Source: Halieaceae bacterium
Lineage (GTDB): Bacteria; Pseudomonadota; Gammaproteobacteria; Pseudomonadales; Halieaceae
NCBI GenBank assembly: GCA_902631395.1
Contig: CACOYM010000016.1
Span: 1 to 42,092, forward strand
DNA length: 42,092 bases
Direction: 5' to 3'
A program made the translations under genes and the position numbers. Below, piece by piece: positions 1-8,688 of the stretch; within the stretch, counting starts at the first letter, position 1, and every line of letters starts with the position of its first letter. The notes below the pieces were generated by a model. It had not been told where the DNA came from. It made no database searches and saw only the letters and a list, made by a program, of their open reading frames with translations.

Positions 1-443
1 GGTCTCAAGTGGCCGCGGCACTAGTGGGCGAGGCCGGCCGCGTGGTCGCCAGCGATATTTTACCTATGGACGCTCTGGCCAACGTCGCTTTTGTGCAGGG
101 CAATTTTACTGAGCAGGACACTTACGATCGCATTATGGCGGAGCTGAAGGAACAACCATTGGATGTGGTACTGTCAGACATGGCGCCCAACATGAGCGGC
201 GTGCGGGAGGTAGATCAGCCCAGAGCGATGTACCTTGTTGAGTTGGCGACCGAGCTCGCCGAGCGCTCATTGGTGCCGGGCGGGGCGTTTATCACCAAAG
301 TCTTTCAGGGCGAAGGTTTCGAGATGTGGTTTCGTCAAATCCGCGATCGCTTCGATCGCGTAATTACTCGCAAGCCACCTGCGTCGCGACCAGGATCTAG
401 GGAGATTTACATTGTGGCTTCCGGGTTTAAATCAGCCTTATAG
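1..443 (+). CDS. rlmE: 23S rRNA (uridine-2'-O)-methyltransferase RlmE (FtsJ/RrmJ), 5' end outside window
   Basis: This is the C-terminal two thirds of the SAM-dependent methylase that modifies U2552 of 23S rRNA in the 50S subunit. The reading frame is open to the left edge (SQV before the first GTG), so the start lies outside the window; the family is about 207 residues. The visible catalytic elements are the Asp in VLSDMAPNMSG, the Lys in FITKVFQGEG and the Glu in SREIYIVA. These match the K-D-K-E tetrad apart from the first Lys, which would be upstream. It is followed by ftsH, the usual rlmE-ftsH heat-shock pair. Family assignment is secure; only the missing N-terminus limits it. Confidence 0.95.
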   Translation, partial: SQVAAALVGEAGRVVASDILPMDALANVAFVQGNFTEQDTYDRIMAELKEQPLDVVLSDMAPNMSGVREVDQPRAMYLVELATELAERSLVPGGAFITKVFQGEGFEMWFRQIRDRFDRVITRKPPASRPGSREIYIVASGFKSAL

Positions 444-520
444 GAATGGCTTGCAGCGCTTGAGCGTGCTGTTGAAAGGTGGTCGTCGAGATGGTTCTTT
501 GCTAAAAACTCCGTAAGAGG

Positions 521-547
521 GTTGAAGAAAGCTTTTTTGCCCCAACA
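521..547 (+). promoter_or_regulatory. candidate heat-shock (sigma-32) promoter for ftsH
   Basis: GTTGAAG at 521-527 resembles the sigma-32 -35 element CTTGAAA. After a 12-bp spacer, CCCCAACA at 540-547 resembles the -10 element CCCCATNT. It lies about 105 bp upstream of the ftsH start, and ftsH is a sigma-32 gene in E. coli. The match is partial, so this is inference from motif plus family regulation. Confidence 0.4.
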
Positions 548-652
548 TTTACGAACAGTAGACCTGAATCAGGCGTGTAGGGATTCTTGGTCAAATCGTT
601 ATACTATGCGGCCGCGTGGCAGACGCGCGTTCCCAAACCGCGAGGAGTCGTT

Positions 653-2569
653 GTGAACAATATGGCCAAAAATTTGCTGCTGTGGCTTTTAATTGCTGCG
701 GTTCTGCTCTCGGTATTTAACAACTTTAACCTGCGCAGCAGCACAGAGCAGGTGGGGTACTCTGAGTTTATTAATGAGGTGCAAACCGACCGTCTGTCAA
801 AAGTGTTGGTTGATGGGCTGACTATCACTGCGCAGAGAAAAGATGGCAGTAGTTTTGAAACTATCAGGCCGATGGTCGAAGATCCAAAGCTGATGGATGA
901 CCTTCTGGCGCACAACGTCACGGTAGAGGGTAAGCAACCCGAGCAGCAGTCAGTGTGGACACAGCTTCTTATTGCCAGCTTCCCGATCTTGCTAATCATT
1001 GCTGTTTTCATGTTTTTTATGCGACAGATGCAGGGTGGTGCTGGCGGCCGCGGCGGCCCCATGAGCTTTGGAAAGAGTAAAGCCAAGCTATTAGGTGAGG
1101 ACCAGATTACCACTACATTCGCTGATGTCGCGGGCGTTGAGGAAGCAAAGGAAGACGTGCAGGAACTGGTTGAGTTTCTGCGAGATCCTGGCCGATTTCA
1201 AAAACTGGGCGGCCGTATCCCCCGCGGGGTGCTCATGGTAGGGCAGCCCGGGACAGGTAAGACCCTTTTAGCTAAGGCGATTGCTGGCGAGGCGAAGGTC
1301 CCATTCTTCTCGATCTCGGGTTCGGACTTCGTGGAGATGTTTGTAGGCGTTGGGGCATCGCGTGTTCGAGACATGTTTGAGCAAGCGAAAAAGCAATCTC
1401 CGTGTATCATTTTCATTGACGAAATCGATGCGGTAGGCCGGCACCGGGGCGCTGGTTTGGGCGGCGGTCACGACGAACGCGAGCAGACCCTGAACCAATT
1501 ACTGGTTGAAATGGACGGCTTTGAGCTAAACGACGGCGTGATCGTGATAGCTGCTACCAATCGTCCGGACGTATTGGATCCTGCATTGCTCAGGCCCGGT
1601 CGTTTCGATCGACAGGTGGTGGTAGGCCTGCCTGATATCCGTGGTCGGGAGCAAATTCTGAAAGTCCATATGCGCAAAGTACCGCTGTCTGAGGACGTTG
1701 ATCCCTCTAAGATTGCTCGCGGAACGCCAGGCTTCTCTGGCGCTGACCTAGCTAATCTGGTTAACGAGGCAGCACTCTTTGCTGCGCGCGGCGGGTTGCG
1801 GCTAGTGGGCATGAATCAGTTCGAGCTCGCCAAGGACAAAATAATGATGGGCGCAGAGCGACGATCCATGGTCATGTCTGAATCGGAAAAGCGAAACACC
1901 GCTTACCACGAGGCAGGCCATGCCATCGTTGGGCGGCTAATGCCGGAGCACGACCCTGTTTACAAGGTCTCAATCATACCGCGAGGGCGTGCACTGGGAG
2001 TTACGATGTTTCTGCCTGAGGAGGATCGTTACAGCCACAGCAGACGTCACATTGTGTCGCAGATTACCAGCTTATTCGGCGGTCGTGTTGCGGAAGAGAT
2101 GACCTTGGGTAAAGAGGGCATCACTACGGGTGCGTCGAACGATATTCAACGTGCAACCGAAGTCGCGCGCAATATGGTGACCAAGTGGGGTTTATCTGAG
2201 CGCTTAGGGCCACTCATGTACGATGAAGGCGGCGATGAAGTCTTCTTAGGACGCACTGCGGCTCAGCCTGCTAAGGCCATGTCGGATGAGACGGCGCTGG
2301 CGATCGATAAAGAAGTGCGCAGCATCATTGATGATTGCTATGCAAAGGCGATGCAGCTGCTGGAAGACAATTACGACAAGCTTGAGATGATGGCCGACGC
2401 GTTGATGCAATATGAAACCATCGACTCCGAGCAGATCGACGACATTATGGAAGGCAAAGCGCCACGCCCGCCTAGCGGTTGGTCTGGCGACGATCGCGGT
2501 GCATCGTCTGATAAGGGCGAGCAAGAAGCGTCGGGTAGTCCCATTGGTGGAGCGGCGACCGAGCATTGA
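653..2569 (+). CDS. ftsH: ATP-dependent zinc metalloprotease FtsH
   Basis: Membrane-anchored AAA+ protease for quality control of membrane proteins and turnover of regulators such as LpxC and sigma-32. I chose GTG at 653 (reading [11 protein letters not shown]) because GAGGAG lies 5 nt upstream; the ATG at 662 is the alternative. Order: N-terminal membrane segment (about 6-25), periplasmic domain, second membrane segment (about 100-120), AAA module with Walker A GQPGTGKT (about 194-201), Walker [12 protein letters not shown] and the SRH around [19 protein letters not shown], then the zinc protease motif HEAGH (about 419-423). The Walker A has Gln where most FtsH proteins have Pro (GPPGTGKT); the GxxGxGKT pattern is still satisfied. 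The C-terminal tail is a variable Gly/Ser-rich stretch. Length is normal. Confidence 0.98.
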   Translation: MNNMAKNLLLWLLIAAVLLSVFNNFNLRSSTEQVGYSEFINEVQTDRLSKVLVDGLTITAQRKDGSSFETIRPMVEDPKLMDDLLAHNVTVEGKQPEQQSVWTQLLIASFPILLIIAVFMFFMRQMQGGAGGRGGPMSFGKSKAKLLGEDQITTTFADVAGVEEAKEDVQELVEFLRDPGRFQKLGGRIPRGVLMVGQPGTGKTLLAKAIAGEAKVPFFSISGSDFVEMFVGVGASRVRDMFEQAKKQSPCIIFIDEIDAVGRHRGAGLGGGHDEREQTLNQLLVEMDGFELNDGVIVIAATNRPDVLDPALLRPGRFDRQVVVGLPDIRGREQILKVHMRKVPLSEDVDPSKIARGTPGFSGADLANLVNEAALFAARGGLRLVGMNQFELAKDKIMMGAERRSMVMSESEKRNTAYHEAGHAIVGRLMPEHDPVYKVSIIPRGRALGVTMFLPEEDRYSHSRRHIVSQITSLFGGRVAEEMTLGKEGITTGASNDIQRATEVARNMVTKWGLSERLGPLMYDEGGDEVFLGRTAAQPAKAMSDETALAIDKEVRSIIDDCYAKAMQLLEDNYDKLEMMADALMQYETIDSEQIDDIMEGKAPRPPSGWSGDDRGASSDKGEQEASGSPIGGAATEH

Positions 2570-2614
2570 GACGACGCTCGGTTGTGAGCATCCTGGGATA
2601 GACCTCGACACTTC

Positions 2615-3472
2615 ATGTCACGACAGGTCGCCTGTGGCCCGAGAGTGCTTGATCTGAGCAGGCCGCGCATCATGGGTGTTCTCAACATTACCCCTGACTC
2701 CTTTTCGGACGGCGGCCAGCTTTATCGCAATCAGAGAGTTGATGTTGATGCAGTGCTGCGTCGCGCTGATAAAATGTTGCTTGAGGGTGCCGATATCCTC
2801 GATATCGGCGGTGAATCAACACGACCCGGTGCGGATAGAGTCTCCGAAACGGAAGAGCTTTACCGCGTAACCGTTGCCGTTCACGCGATCAGCGAACGGT
2901 TCGATACCATTATTTCAGTTGACTCGAGCAACCCGGTAGTGATGGCTGAATCCGCTCGACTCGGGGCGGGGTTATTGAATGATGTGCGGGGGTTCTCTCG
3001 CGACGGCGCGCTGGAAGCCGCCGCCGCCTCTGGCTTGGCACTTTGTGTCATGCACATGCAGGGGCAGCCGGACACGATGCAAATGAATCCCGATTACGTC
3101 GACCTTATTGCCGATATCAACGGCTTCTTCGAGGAACGCGTGCACACACTCCGTTTGGCTGGCATTCCTCAGGATCACATCATTCTCGATCCCGGTTTTG
3201 GCTTCGGGAAAAGTGCCGAACATAATTTCGACATGCTGGCTAGACTGCGTGAGTTGGTCTATCAAGATATGCCGCTACTAGTTGGGCTTTCCCGAAAGTC
3301 CATGATCAATAGCGTATTGGAGCGCCCGACACAGGATAGGCTGTTTGCTAGTTTGGCACTCGCCACCATGGCGGTTGAGCGGGGTGCGAGCATAGTGCGG
3401 GTGCATGATGTAGGCGCGACCGCTGATGCGTTGGCGATGTGGCATCGGACTGTCCGGAGCGACTCACGGTGA
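2615..3472 (+). CDS. folP: dihydropteroate synthase
   Basis: Condenses p-aminobenzoate with hydroxymethyldihydropterin pyrophosphate in folate synthesis; this is the sulfonamide target. The TIM-barrel signature motifs are all present: [26 protein letters not shown], the Asp in [35 protein letters not shown] and the closing RVHDV. The length of 285 residues is typical. It sits 45 nt after ftsH, and its TGA overlaps the GTG of glmM (GTGA), so the two are probably translationally coupled. The companion pterin gene folK is in this window at 37106-37600. Confidence 0.97.
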   Translation: MSRQVACGPRVLDLSRPRIMGVLNITPDSFSDGGQLYRNQRVDVDAVLRRADKMLLEGADILDIGGESTRPGADRVSETEELYRVTVAVHAISERFDTIISVDSSNPVVMAESARLGAGLLNDVRGFSRDGALEAAAASGLALCVMHMQGQPDTMQMNPDYVDLIADINGFFEERVHTLRLAGIPQDHIILDPGFGFGKSAEHNFDMLARLRELVYQDMPLLVGLSRKSMINSVLERPTQDRLFASLALATMAVERGASIVRVHDVGATADALAMWHRTVRSDSR

Positions 3473-4806
3473 GCAAGCAGTTTTTCGGGACTGATGGCAT
3501 TCGTGGTGAGGTCGGGAAATACCCGGTCACGGCAGATTTTATGCTGAAGTTGGGGTGGGCGGCAGGAAAAGTATTTGCAGCGGCTGGTCGTCAAACCCAT
3601 GTGTTGATCGGAAAAGATACTCGGGTTTCGGGGTATATGTTTGAATCCGCTTTGGAGGCTGGGCTCGTTGCCGCAGGCGCCCGGGTGACCCTTTTAGGCC
3701 CAATGCCCACGCCCGCGGTGGCGATGTTGACGCGGAGTCAAAAAGCTTCTGCAGGGATTGTGATCAGTGCCTCTCATAACGCTTATAGTGACAACGGCAT
3801 AAAGTTTTTTAACGCGGCAGGTGCCAAATTATCAGACGATTCGGAGCTTGAAATTGAGCGTATGCTTGCCGAACCCATGGAGACTGTCCCGTCATCGTCT
3901 CTCGGCAAGGCGTCTCGATTGGGCGATGCGCCTGGACGTTACGTTGAATTTTGCAAGAGTACGTTTCCCGACACGCTCAGTCTCGAGGGTATGAGGCTGG
4001 TGCTCGATTGTGCCCATGGTGCGACTTATCAGGTCGCACCAAAGGTGTTCAAAGAGTTGGGGGCTGAAGTCGTGCTCATAGGCGCTGAGCCAGACGGATA
4101 CAATATTAATTTGGATGTTGGATCAACGTCGCCCGCTGCACTCCAATCGAGAGTGCTGAGCGAAAGTGCCGATGTGGGCATCGCCTTCGACGGTGATGGT
4201 GACCGTGTCCAGTGTGTCGCTGCGGACGGTAGCGTCGTGGACGGCGACGAATTGCTCTACGTGATTGCGAACGACCGCCTCCAATGGGGGGAAGCGCTCC
4301 ACGGTGTGGTCGGGACACTCATGTCAAATTTGGGGATGGAGCAGGCATTGGCGGACATAGGGGTAGAGCTGGAGCGTGCTCAGGTCGGCGATCGTTATGT
4401 CCAAGAGCTTATGGCCGAAAAAGGTTGGCTATTGGGTGGGGAAGCCTCTGGCCACATCATTTGCGCTGACCTCACTACGACGGGTGATGGCATCGTCGCG
4501 GCCCTACAGGTAATGGCGGCCATGGCTCGATCTGGGGAGACATTGGTAGCGCTGAAGAGCGAGCTGCATAAGTTGCCCCAGACGTTGATCAACGTAGGGG
4601 TTCGGGACGGCTTTGTTCTGGAAGAGGCGGAAAAAGTCATCGCCGCAAGTCAGCACGTCGAGGACGTATTGGGTGATCGAGGAAGGTTAGTCCTTCGCTC
4701 TTCTGGCACCGAGCCGCTTATTCGGGTGATGATTGAGGGCGCTGATGCCAAAGAAAACCAGCGCCTGGCCGAGGGCGTTGCTGAGGCTATCCGACAGTCG
4801 CATTAG
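3469..4806 (+). CDS. glmM: phosphoglucosamine mutase
   Basis: Interconverts glucosamine-6-phosphate and glucosamine-1-phosphate on the route to UDP-GlcNAc for peptidoglycan and LPS. I chose the GTG at 3469, which overlaps the folP stop by 4 nt. GGAG lies 9 nt upstream, and the protein then starts [13 protein letters not shown] as in the family. The phospho-serine loop is [16 protein letters not shown] (about 100). The Mg-binding DGDGDR is at about 240, the sugar-binding GEASGH at about 325, and the C-terminal phosphate-binding [12 protein letters not shown] is present. At 445 residues it is full length. In Pseudomonas tpiA follows; here secG follows directly. Confidence 0.97.
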   Translation: MSKQFFGTDGIRGEVGKYPVTADFMLKLGWAAGKVFAAAGRQTHVLIGKDTRVSGYMFESALEAGLVAAGARVTLLGPMPTPAVAMLTRSQKASAGIVISASHNAYSDNGIKFFNAAGAKLSDDSELEIERMLAEPMETVPSSSLGKASRLGDAPGRYVEFCKSTFPDTLSLEGMRLVLDCAHGATYQVAPKVFKELGAEVVLIGAEPDGYNINLDVGSTSPAALQSRVLSESADVGIAFDGDGDRVQCVAADGSVVDGDELLYVIANDRLQWGEALHGVVGTLMSNLGMEQALADIGVELERAQVGDRYVQELMAEKGWLLGGEASGHIICADLTTTGDGIVAALQVMAAMARSGETLVALKSELHKLPQTLINVGVRDGFVLEEAEKVIAASQHVEDVLGDRGRLVLRSSGTEPLIRVMIEGADAKENQRLAEGVAEAIRQSH

Positions 4807-4890
4807 TTTGGTTGCGGCGCAGTGAAGTGACCGGTATGCTCCTTCGCCCTGTGTTCACCGCCCTTTGTTGGCTCAAATTTAGGATAATCT

Positions 4891-5271
4891 ATGGAACAAA
4901 TCACGCTGATGGTGCACTTGCTTGTCGCAATTGCACTCATCGCACTCATACTGCTTCAGCGCGGGAAAGGGTCTGACATCGGCGCCTCTTTTGGAGCAGG
5001 GGCATCACAGACGCTATTTGGTAGCGCAGGGAGCGGTAGCGCTTTGACGCGCATTACGGCATGGCTGTCGGCTGTCTTTTTTATCAGTAGCTTCGGTTTG
5101 GCTGTGATCGCTGACAACCGCGTAGCTGGGGAGGAGGACTTAGGCTTCGAGTTACCCGCTTCCGCAGTGGTAGATGAAAACTCTGCGGAGAGCGACGTGC
5201 CGATAGTGGAATTTGAGCTCGAGGCCGATATGCCTCTAGACGACGCGCCTCCTGCTACTGAGGATTTATGA
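4891..5271 (+). CDS. secG: preprotein translocase subunit SecG
   Basis: Small auxiliary subunit of the SecYEG inner-membrane translocon. It has two hydrophobic segments (about 2-20 and 50-72) joined by the conserved cytoplasmic stretch LLQRGKGSDIGASFGAG with the SQTLFGSAGSG continuation, the clearest SecG signature. The C-terminus is an acidic tail of about 50 residues, as in other gammaproteobacteria. The start ATG follows an AGGATAA-type ribosome site. The stop at 5271 is only 4 nt before tRNA-Leu, so secG and the tRNA are probably one transcript, as in Pseudomonas. Confidence 0.95.
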   Translation: MEQITLMVHLLVAIALIALILLQRGKGSDIGASFGAGASQTLFGSAGSGSALTRITAWLSAVFFISSFGLAVIADNRVAGEEDLGFELPASAVVDENSAESDVPIVEFELEADMPLDDAPPATEDL

Positions 5272-5275
5272 ATAT

Positions 5276-5361
5276 GCGGAAGTGGTGGAATTGGTAGACA
5301 CGCTATCTTGAGGGGGTAGTGGCCGATGGCTGTGCGGGTTCAAGTCCCGCCTTCCGCACCA
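5276..5361 (+). tRNA. leuU: tRNA-Leu (GAG)
   Basis: This is an 86-nt class II tRNA. The acceptor arm GCGGAAG (5276-5282) pairs with CTTCCGC (5351-5357), with discriminator A and encoded CCA. The anticodon loop TTGAGGG on stem CTATC/GGTAG gives anticodon GAG. A long variable arm and the T-arm with GTTCAAGTC are present. Its 3' end is the integration site of the downstream element. Confidence 0.95.
5348..5361 (+). repeat. attL core (3' end of tRNA-Leu)
   Basis: The 14 bases CGCCTTCCGCACCA at the tRNA end recur exactly at 17812-17825. Allowing one mismatch, the identity extends to 18 bp (5344-5361 against 17808-17825). A direct repeat of a tRNA 3' end flanking an integrase gene marks the attachment sites of a tyrosine-recombinase element. 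Confidence 0.9.
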
Positions 5362-5368
5362 TATAACA

Positions 5369-5409
5369 GGGGAGCAATGACGCTAAGTTATTGTTCCCCT
5401 TTGTTTTTT
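5369..5409 (+). terminator. terminator downstream of tRNA-Leu
   Basis: The stem GGGGAGCAAT (5369-5378) pairs with ATTGTTCCCC (5390-5399) with one G-U, and T-rich TTTGTTTTTT follows. It lies just inside the element, so the island now supplies the terminator for secG-tRNA-Leu and insulates its own integrase. Confidence 0.85.
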
Positions 5410-5441
5410 AGCCTTCCTGAAAAGTTAAATATCCGTGTTTC

Positions 5442-5458
5442 GGTATCGTTTTGGTATC
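5442..5458 (+). promoter_or_regulatory. candidate left arm-type recombinase/Xis sites
   Basis: GGTATC occurs at 5442 and 5453, spaced 11 bp, about 80 bp inside the attL core. A similarly spaced pair, GGTATAA/GGTATAAT, lies about 80 bp inside attR (17732 and 17743). A further GGTATAATTAT is at 5506. Their function as arm sites is inference. Confidence 0.4.
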
Positions 5459-5543
5459 AAAACGTGCGGATTTCTGCTGCCATCAGACCAGAATTGGTGC
5501 GGCCCGGTATAATTATCGACGCGATAGACCGGGGAGGTGACCA

Positions 5544-7001
5544 ATGAGGTACCTCAAAACACGAAAAGATTCTGATGCTTTGGCTTTCCAACGCCATATC
5601 GCCAAGCCATTGAAGTCACGTGCCCGAGTGATGAATGTCGCAGACCCCGTTGTCCTGCCGCTGAAACTCAAAAGAGGTGCCTCCGACGTAGACGTGGCCG
5701 CTGAGATTCAAGCGTGCAACGAAACCTATGAGACCTTGATGCGCTTTTTGAGCCAAAGCGATATCAGTGCAGTGGAGGCGGGAGAGCTTGAAGCTTACGC
5801 ACGCGCTTATGTCACAGTGCGAGGTGTCAGTCCTGGCGAGCTCTATGGTATCGATTCGGCAACTGATCTATGGGATGACGCCATCGATTCAGTGCTCGAG
5901 CATTACCAATATCAGGACCATCCCCAATATCGAGAGGTGAATCCTACTGCAGATCGCATGCCTCCCGAGTTGCGCGACGCTGTACTCACCATCCTTACCT
6001 CAAAGGACGGGCAACAAAGATTTCATTTGTTCTCCGATGTCTTGGCTGCTTATAAAACCCACCGCGCCGAGCGCATTGAACAGGACTCGGTGAGTGAATA
6101 TGAGCGGAAACGCAAAAGCGGCGAGTTGAAGAAAGATTTTCGTAGGCTAGATGATTTTTATGCTTTTGCCGGCAACCAGGAGTTCTCCACTAAAAACTGT
6201 AACGAGGAATTGCATCGTTATCGCAGAAAGCTGCTAGAAGAATATGAAAAGCCTGGCACTGCGAAACGGCATCACGAAGTACCTTGTGCTGCGCTGCGCT
6301 GGTACGCCGATGAGTTTGTGCCTGCAGTCGTTATTCGTCAGTTCAAATTCCCCGGCCAAAAAGCCAAGGCCGCAATCCGACCCGTGCTTGACCTCGAAAC
6401 AGAGCTTCAGCAAGTCTGGGCAGCAGCGCATGATGCCTCTTACCACCACCTCTTTCGTCTGGCCGCATTTGGCATATTTGCCGGTGCAGGTGCCAGCGAA
6501 CTCATACAGACCCTGGTCTCCGATATCCGGATTCGCGAGGGCTACTACATATTAGGCGGCTCCAAGACGCCGCATCGTGCCCGGCCCGCCATTATTTTGA
6601 ATAAAACCCACGAGGCATTACTCCGGAAATATAAGGAAGGCAGCATCGCCGGTGATCAAACGGCGCTGCAGACTGGATCCAACCACAGCAAGATAATTAA
6701 GGACGGCTTGGTCAGGGCAACAGGTAACTCAGCAATCTCTGCCTATAGCACTCGGCATACTGGAAAACATATTTGTGACGTAGCGGGGGTAGGCTCCACC
6801 GATGCCGTGAGGATCATGTTTGGTTGGAACGACGGTGGCAACGCCATCGCTAATAACTACGGCAAGGCCGGCCACTTAATGAAGCCCATGATCGATGAAA
6901 TGAGAAAGATTACGGAGTTGATGACAGCCGACCTGCCAGATTTGGATCGCTCGTCACAGCCGCCAATTGATGCCGGCAACGTGGTGAATATGCGGTGGTA
7001 A
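5544..7001 (+). CDS. int: tyrosine recombinase (phage-type integrase)
   Basis: Site-specific integrase of the island, next to attL and reading inward. The start ATG follows GGGGAGGTG. The first 300 residues hold the arm- and core-binding region. The catalytic domain is recognised by AYSTRHTGKHICDVAG (Arg II at about 404 with its following His), FGW about 25 residues later in the place of LGH/W, and NNYGKA with the nucleophile Tyr at about 439. In the box I region FAGAGASELIQTL the expected catalytic Arg of TGxRxSEL is Gly316. Either the active site uses another Arg or the enzyme is weakened. At 485 residues it is slightly longer than typical. No excisionase gene was recognised beside it. Confidence 0.85.
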   Translation: MRYLKTRKDSDALAFQRHIAKPLKSRARVMNVADPVVLPLKLKRGASDVDVAAEIQACNETYETLMRFLSQSDISAVEAGELEAYARAYVTVRGVSPGELYGIDSATDLWDDAIDSVLEHYQYQDHPQYREVNPTADRMPPELRDAVLTILTSKDGQQRFHLFSDVLAAYKTHRAERIEQDSVSEYERKRKSGELKKDFRRLDDFYAFAGNQEFSTKNCNEELHRYRRKLLEEYEKPGTAKRHHEVPCAALRWYADEFVPAVVIRQFKFPGQKAKAAIRPVLDLETELQQVWAAAHDASYHHLFRLAAFGIFAGAGASELIQTLVSDIRIREGYYILGGSKTPHRARPAIILNKTHEALLRKYKEGSIAGDQTALQTGSNHSKIIKDGLVRATGNSAISAYSTRHTGKHICDVAGVGSTDAVRIMFGWNDGGNAIANNYGKAGHLMKPMIDEMRKITELMTADLPDLDRSSQPPIDAGNVVNMRW

Positions 7002-7155
7002 GTGAGCAGTTACTAACTGGGTAGGGGATTGAACCAAACTACCCAGGTTATAAATAGCAACGAAACATACGAAACCCACGAAACGCTCCTTAAAGGTGGC
7101 GGGGTGAAGGCTTGCCTGGCGATTTTGGGTCTCGTTGCAGGAGGGAATTTTAAAA

Positions 7156-7293
7156 GTGTTAGACATTGTTGAGGACGATATGACTACTGAACAAGATTCG
7201 ATTACGAAATTTGTAGCGATCAATCAGGCCTTGGAGCGTTTTTTTGTGGTGTCCGGTTCAGGGCAGGGCAGGGCAGGGGATGCGCTTTTATGA
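7156..7293 (+). CDS. out-of-frame N-terminal segment of the downstream helicase
   Basis: A 45-codon frame opens with GTG at 7156, preceded by AGGAGGG at a spacing of about 10, so translation initiation here is plausible. ATG at 7180 is the alternative start. It ends LERFFVVSGSGQG and then runs out of frame at a (CAGGG)4 repeat, stopping at TGA 7291-7293. The downstream frame begins MRFYDPVTQ, the natural continuation of an ERF(x)V...RFYD segment in primase-helicase proteins of this kind. One more or two fewer CAGGG units would fuse the two frames. So this is either a decayed gene or a translationally coupled leader overlapping the helicase by 14 nt. Confidence 0.55.
   Translation: MLDIVEDDMTTEQDSITKFVAINQALERFFVVSGSGQGRAGDALL
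7259..7278 (+). repeat. (CAGGG)4 tandem repeat at the frameshift
   Basis: Four perfect CAGGG units followed by G. Five units (or two) would place GTG 7156 in frame with the helicase; four do not. The AGGG at 7270-7273 lies 6 nt upstream of ATG 7280 and could also act as its ribosome-binding site. Confidence 0.85.
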
Positions 7294-8476
7294 CCCGGTG
7301 ACCCAGGCGCAGCTCACCATTCACAACGTAGTGAACTGGATTAATCAGCGGATTGGGTCGGACGAACTTTCAGGGTGGCGAGAATTGGTGCAGAAGCGTT
7401 GGCGAGCACTGTTGCCTGAGGCGCAGTACCGACCGCATCAACCACCTGTTTTTACCATTGAGCCGGGCCTTTATGTCCGAAATATCTGGTCGGCGGCTGA
7501 GATCGAACCCTCTGCAGCGGCAGACCCAACTTTGTTCCTAGAATTTTTGGATCATGCCATCGGTCGGGATGAGCGCGAATATTTAATCAAGTGGCTCGCA
7601 TGGAAGTACCAAAAACCGCTCGAGAAACCACACACCGGAATCTATCTATATGGCCCACAGGGCACCGGTAAGGGCACTATCGCGAACGTGTTGGAGGCAG
7701 TGTTTGGCTCAAGTGCTGTGATGCGCATTGCAGATCAGAGCAAGCTTGGCTCAATGAGCAGTGTCGATATCTGGTCTAGAACTCTGCTGGTTGTGGAGGA
7801 GGTGGATGTTTCCATTAAGGACAGACTCGCGAATACTATCAAGTCGTTCATGGGGACTTCGTGGGTCGATGCTGATCGGAAGCACGAGCACTTTGGCCGG
7901 CATTTCATTCCCGCGAACCTGATCATGCTCTCCAACAACCCGCCAACCATGCTCGATGGCGACGATCGGCGTTGGTATGTGAAAGAGATGAAGCCTCAGC
8001 CCCAGCCAGTTCAGTATTTCAAAGAACTTTACGCATGGCTTGAGGATGACGGCCATGAAGCGGTGGCTCACTTGCTTGCAACGGCTGATATCTCGGAGAT
8101 GGACCTGTCGGACCGACCGCGCTGGACTGACGAGAAGGCGCTGGCTTGTGATATGGCCACAAAACAGGACGTGCTGGATGTGCAGAAGCTAGTGGAGCAG
8201 GCAGATGGGTATGTGTTCACAGCTGATTATTTTGCTGAGGTCTGCAATCCCAACAGGCTGTTTCATATTGCTCACGAGGTCGGGCTCAAGGTGGTCAATC
8301 TAAACACTTTATCGGGCAAGTCCCGCTCCTGTGCTACTGGATTCACCGAGGCCGAATGCAAGCGGTTGTTCGTGGCAGCTGACGCTGAGGTTATGCAGGA
8401 CCCTCACCAGCAAAACGCTTGGCAACTCAGATATGGTCATTCGGTCTGCTCTTTGGCCTACGCGCGGGCAAAGTAG
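7280..8476 (+). CDS. SF3/D5-like helicase (DUF5906-type), N-terminus frameshifted off
   Basis: Predicted replication helicase of the element, of the type found in phage satellites and plasmids. Walker A is YGPQGTGKGT (about 125-132), Walker B is LLVVEEVD (about 170), and the sensor segment ANLIMLSNNPPTML is at about 215. It is followed by DGDDRRWYV, the conserved region of the DUF5906/primase-helicase family. The C-terminal 130 residues are unlike anything I recognise and may bind DNA. I chose ATG 7280; TTG 7244 is possible. No primase domain is visible. The N-terminal part lies in another frame (7156-7293). TAG at 8474-8476 closes it. Confidence 0.75.
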   Translation: MRFYDPVTQAQLTIHNVVNWINQRIGSDELSGWRELVQKRWRALLPEAQYRPHQPPVFTIEPGLYVRNIWSAAEIEPSAAADPTLFLEFLDHAIGRDEREYLIKWLAWKYQKPLEKPHTGIYLYGPQGTGKGTIANVLEAVFGSSAVMRIADQSKLGSMSSVDIWSRTLLVVEEVDVSIKDRLANTIKSFMGTSWVDADRKHEHFGRHFIPANLIMLSNNPPTMLDGDDRRWYVKEMKPQPQPVQYFKELYAWLEDDGHEAVAHLLATADISEMDLSDRPRWTDEKALACDMATKQDVLDVQKLVEQADGYVFTADYFAEVCNPNRLFHIAHEVGLKVVNLNTLSGKSRSCATGFTEAECKRLFVAADAEVMQDPHQQNAWQLRYGHSVCSLAYARAK

Positions 8477-8624
8477 TTCGGTCTGGATAGCTCTGACGTT
8501 GATGGATATGGCTTTGTTGCAGTGTTGGAACGCAGGGAACGAACCCCTGTTAGCGCCAAGATGTTAAAATTTATCGCCAACATGAATTATTTATTGCTTG
8601 GACAGAAAAATTTTATGTCTGGGG

Positions 8625-8657
8625 TTGACATTTAGACTTCCAATACGCAAATATACT
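8625..8657 (+). promoter_or_regulatory. possible promoter for the DGQHR gene
   Basis: A perfect -35 hexamer TTGACA (8625-8630) and TATACT (8652-8657) lie upstream of the AGGAGG-preceded gene. The 21-bp spacer is long. AAATAT at 8649 gives 18 bp but is a weak -10. The region 8477-8688 holds no gene that I can see. Confidence 0.4.
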
Positions 8658-8688
8658 GTTCTGGCGTCAATTTCAAGGAGGAAACCTT

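Noticed and set aside
604-1113. 169-codon frame on the minus strand inside ftsH
   Set aside because: It overlaps a fully conserved gene, has no own ribosome site and has no recognisable protein character.
5326-5547. 73-codon frame across tRNA-Leu, the att core and the terminator
   Set aside because: It is explained by structural RNA and control elements; its codons do not resemble a gene.
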